A DNA stretch of 64,000 nucleotides. Origin: Thermodesulfovibrio sp. 3907-1M (lineage in GTDB: Bacteria > Nitrospirota > Thermodesulfovibrionia > Thermodesulfovibrionales > Thermodesulfovibrionaceae). The notes under the pieces are model-generated. The model was not told the DNA's origin. It was given only the letters and a program-made list of their open reading frames with translations, and did not search any database. The stretch lies in assembly GCF_040450955.1 (NCBI RefSeq), contig NZ_CP144373.1:1716486-1780485 (forward strand), in the 5' to 3' direction. This document shows positions 63,501-64,000 of the stretch, in pieces; the first letter of the stretch is position 1; the number at the start of each line of letters is the position of its first letter. A program made the position numbers and the translations under genes.

Positions 63501-63712
63501 CCAATTTTGTCCTCATACCTACCAACTCTTTCCCAGGAACTTATAAAATTAAGGTATCTTTCAGTGACCCCCTGTATGCCAGACCTTGGTTCAAGGGCTT
63601 TTGTTCTGTTATAACTTTTCAGTAGATTGGTAACGAAATTAACAAAGTTAGATTTGTTAAAAGGATTTTCAAATGTTTCAACTATAATTTTTTTTGCCTG
63701 TTCTCTATTCAT
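60518..63712 (-). CDS. Eco57I-type N6-adenine DNA methylase / restriction-modification protein
   Basis: 1064 residues. N-terminal region of unknown type (1-200) with IDILVVNLKRGTSLYRARTA (near 73), a helical part, then a gamma/Eco57I methyltransferase core: motif I DPAVGSGAFPIG (near 527) and motif IV NPPY (near 693). Residues 800-1000 are the likely target-recognition part. Nuclease activity is not proved: I cannot mark a PD-(D/E)xK site with confidence; IDILVVNLK is a weak candidate. It may be a type IIG enzyme or a stand-alone phage-defence methylase. A 42-residue ORF is coupled to its end. Confidence 0.85.
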   Translation of the reverse strand: MNREQAKKIIVETFENPFNKSNFVNFVTNLLKSYNRTKALEPRSGIQGVTERYLNFISSWERVGRYEDKIGNKIDILVVNLKRGTSLYRARTAQRNFVAEYLRGRLGTTTEKDAALVAFVSPDEEDWRFSLVKMDYRFEETPVGKVKVKEEFTPAKRWSFLVGKNEKSHTAQSRFLPILENDELKPTLEDLEKAFDIEVVTKEFFEKYRDLFIRTKLELDKIVKNSQIVQREFQNKNINTVDFAKKLLGQIVFLYFLQKKGWFGVERGKLWGTGPKDFIRRLFNREFGDYKNFYNDILEPLFYEALRTDRTAYDHYYNRFNCKIPFLNGGLFDPINDFDWENVDLLLPNELFSNSNRTKEGDIGDGILDVFDRYNFTVNEEEPLEKEVALDPELLGKIYEKLNAIRPDNFDEYVKVLKSGKKGEETKFNKEYGVYYTPREIVHYMCQESLISYLCSTDILVCTKKDIEEFVKYADLILEHERTAIEKKEKIEMGYQKETKYEHKMPESIIQNAELIDKLLADIKVCDPAVGSGAFPIGMMHEIVKLRQLLSIYLNREINTYQLKRHSIENSLYGVDIDPGAVEICKLRFWLSMIVDEEDFYQIKPLPNLDYKVVCGDSLLGVEKDLFNADAFGRLEKLKPLYFNETNPSKKQEYKRQIDELIREITKGHTEFDFEVYFSEVFHQKGGFDIVIANPPYSGVLRSKDKLVNQYRYFDSRKNSASFFIERATHITNIKGIVAYIVPKSLTYVEGWENTRKFVLNKNLLIDIADVSKAFEDVLLEQVIIIFKSDTQQKNYEFFTFEGWSKNILRLGKISIADCHNLNIIPVYLDDQKKNILYKMRENSLPLSSISKTFRGLPFQKRVVGKGGIEILKGKNIGKYRIYGKIDYVKLDKTELINKKIQELMRPKIISQNIVAHVMNPFDRIIIMATYDKEGFLTLDTVMNTFLTDDRFSYEYILGILNSRLAEWFYYWFVYNRAIRTMHFDEYYIGKLPMKKITPQNQPIVKGIENLVSQILSLTQSEDYMENQQKQTQVKALEREIDQLVYKLYALTEEEIKIIEGNKI

Positions 63713-63797
63713 TTTCGTTTATTTCTTCAATCATCTTTTTGATAACTTCTTAAAATTCCGGTATTTTTTCTTTAATGACTTTCCACAAAACTCTCAT
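63705..63797 (-). pseudogene. Remnant of a HEPN-type toxin gene
   Basis: Directly overlapping the nucleotidyltransferase stop (ATGA), a frame starts [15 protein letters not shown] and stops, then continues in frame EVIKKMIEEINENE. V-x-W-x-V-I-K-E-K-I-P is the typical end of HEPN (DUF86) toxins. Only the last 30 codons remain, with an internal stop, so the toxin is lost. Confidence 0.6.
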
Positions 63798-64000
63798 ATA
63801 TAAACCACCTCTTGCAAGATAATCTTCCCTATATATGGTTTCAGTGCAGATTTCATAACAAGATCAACTTTAACTTTCAACTTCTTTGATAAAAAATCTT
63901 TAAGCTCAATGTAAGTCCAGAGGTCAGGAACTTCGTAAAAATCAACAAGAATATCAAGGTCGCTTCTCTTTCTCTGCTCCTCTTTTATATAAGAGCCAAA
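63794..64000 (-). CDS. MNT-type nucleotidyltransferase (antitoxin of MNT/HEPN pair), partial
   Basis: 68 residues to the stop at 63794, the 5' end lies beyond the window. [20 protein letters not shown] has the catalytic GS...DLD signature; then [19 protein letters not shown], the third Asp. It is the MNT antitoxin, of MntA type (an AMP-transferase of the HEPN toxin), if its toxin were intact. The HEPN remnant follows with a 4-base overlap. Confidence 0.85.
   Translation of the reverse strand, partial: FGSYIKEEQRKRSDLDILVDFYEVPDLWTYIELKDFLSKKLKVKVDLVMKSALKPYIGKIILQEVVYI

Noticed and set aside
1-64000. CRISPR array, integrase/attachment sites or prophage genes
   Set aside because: None seen on a full read; the only mobile traces are the RAYT remnant and short palindromic repeats.

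Overview
The window is a gene-dense stretch of bacterial chromosome with AT-rich DNA. It carries the thick-walled core of a Gram-negative-type, anaerobic or microaerophilic, probably thermophilic bacterium. The merged str-S10-spc-alpha ribosomal superoperon, the flavodiiron/rubrerythrin oxygen defence, the minimal SufCB pair and the cobalamin adenosyltransferase together suggest a Nitrospirota relative such as Thermodesulfovibrio. That placement is inference from gene content and style; no rRNA gene is present to confirm it.

Layout. 1-12364 (mostly minus strand): partial cobalamin adenosyltransferase, MarC membrane protein, a 53-residue Cys-rich protein, dispersed palindromic repeats, a nucleotidyltransferase C-terminal fragment, then a tightly packed housekeeping run (recO, a bifunctional-nuclease-fold gene, era, an aspartate-type aminotransferase, alr, tatA, mobA, a MEMO-type protein, dnaB, rplI). 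A divergent regulator pair (XRE protein and an atypical receiver domain) follows, then an rRNA/tRNA methyltransferase and the two-domain NAD(P)HX repair enzyme. 12365-12727 is a second patch of palindromic repeats. 12728-19954 (plus): lysC with a clear internal start for a beta subunit, argJ, a coiled-coil protein, and a clpS-clpA-aat cluster that would form a complete bacterial N-degron route except for ClpP, then a HAD phosphatase and a small GGQ-type release-factor-like protein.

20038-38263 is one long translation/secretion operon: rpsL to rplQ. It lacks rpmD (L30) between rpsE and rplO and lacks adk between secY and map. tRNA-Asn, rplT, pheS and a pheT without its N-terminal tRNA-binding OB domain follow. 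41861-47000: copper chaperone, 1-Cys-type peroxiredoxin divergent from a flavin oxidoreductase, and a thiSGEC operon under a TPP riboswitch with its own intrinsic terminator. 47003-49688: a Fur/PerR-type repressor carrying an extra zinc-ribbon, with ferritin-like protein, flavodiiron protein and rubrerythrin, which looks like one redox-defence operon. 49731-53233: iron-sulfur flavoprotein, radical SAM/SPASM protein, SufC and a single SufB/D.

53225-59747 (minus): an orphan oligopeptide ABC ATPase, IHF/HU protein, sppA, rpsA, ispH, cmk, aroA. 59748-64000 is the accessory end: a decayed REP-associated transposase with REP-like palindromes embedded in its reading frame, a 42-residue ORF translationally coupled to a 1064-residue Eco57I-type N6-adenine methylase, and remnants of an MNT/HEPN toxin-antitoxin pair.

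A recurring feature is a strong TATAAT-type -10 element only 5 to 10 bases upstream of an ATG that has no Shine-Dalgarno sequence (fur, infA, the flavin oxidoreductase, the receiver protein, aroA, the coiled-coil gene), implying leaderless or nearly leaderless transcripts. I found no CRISPR array, prophage or intact insertion sequence. No wholly new multi-gene system is proven; the best candidates for new biology are the Fur-zinc-ribbon redox operon, the truncated PheT, the short coupled ORF of the methylase and the leaderless-promoter pattern.
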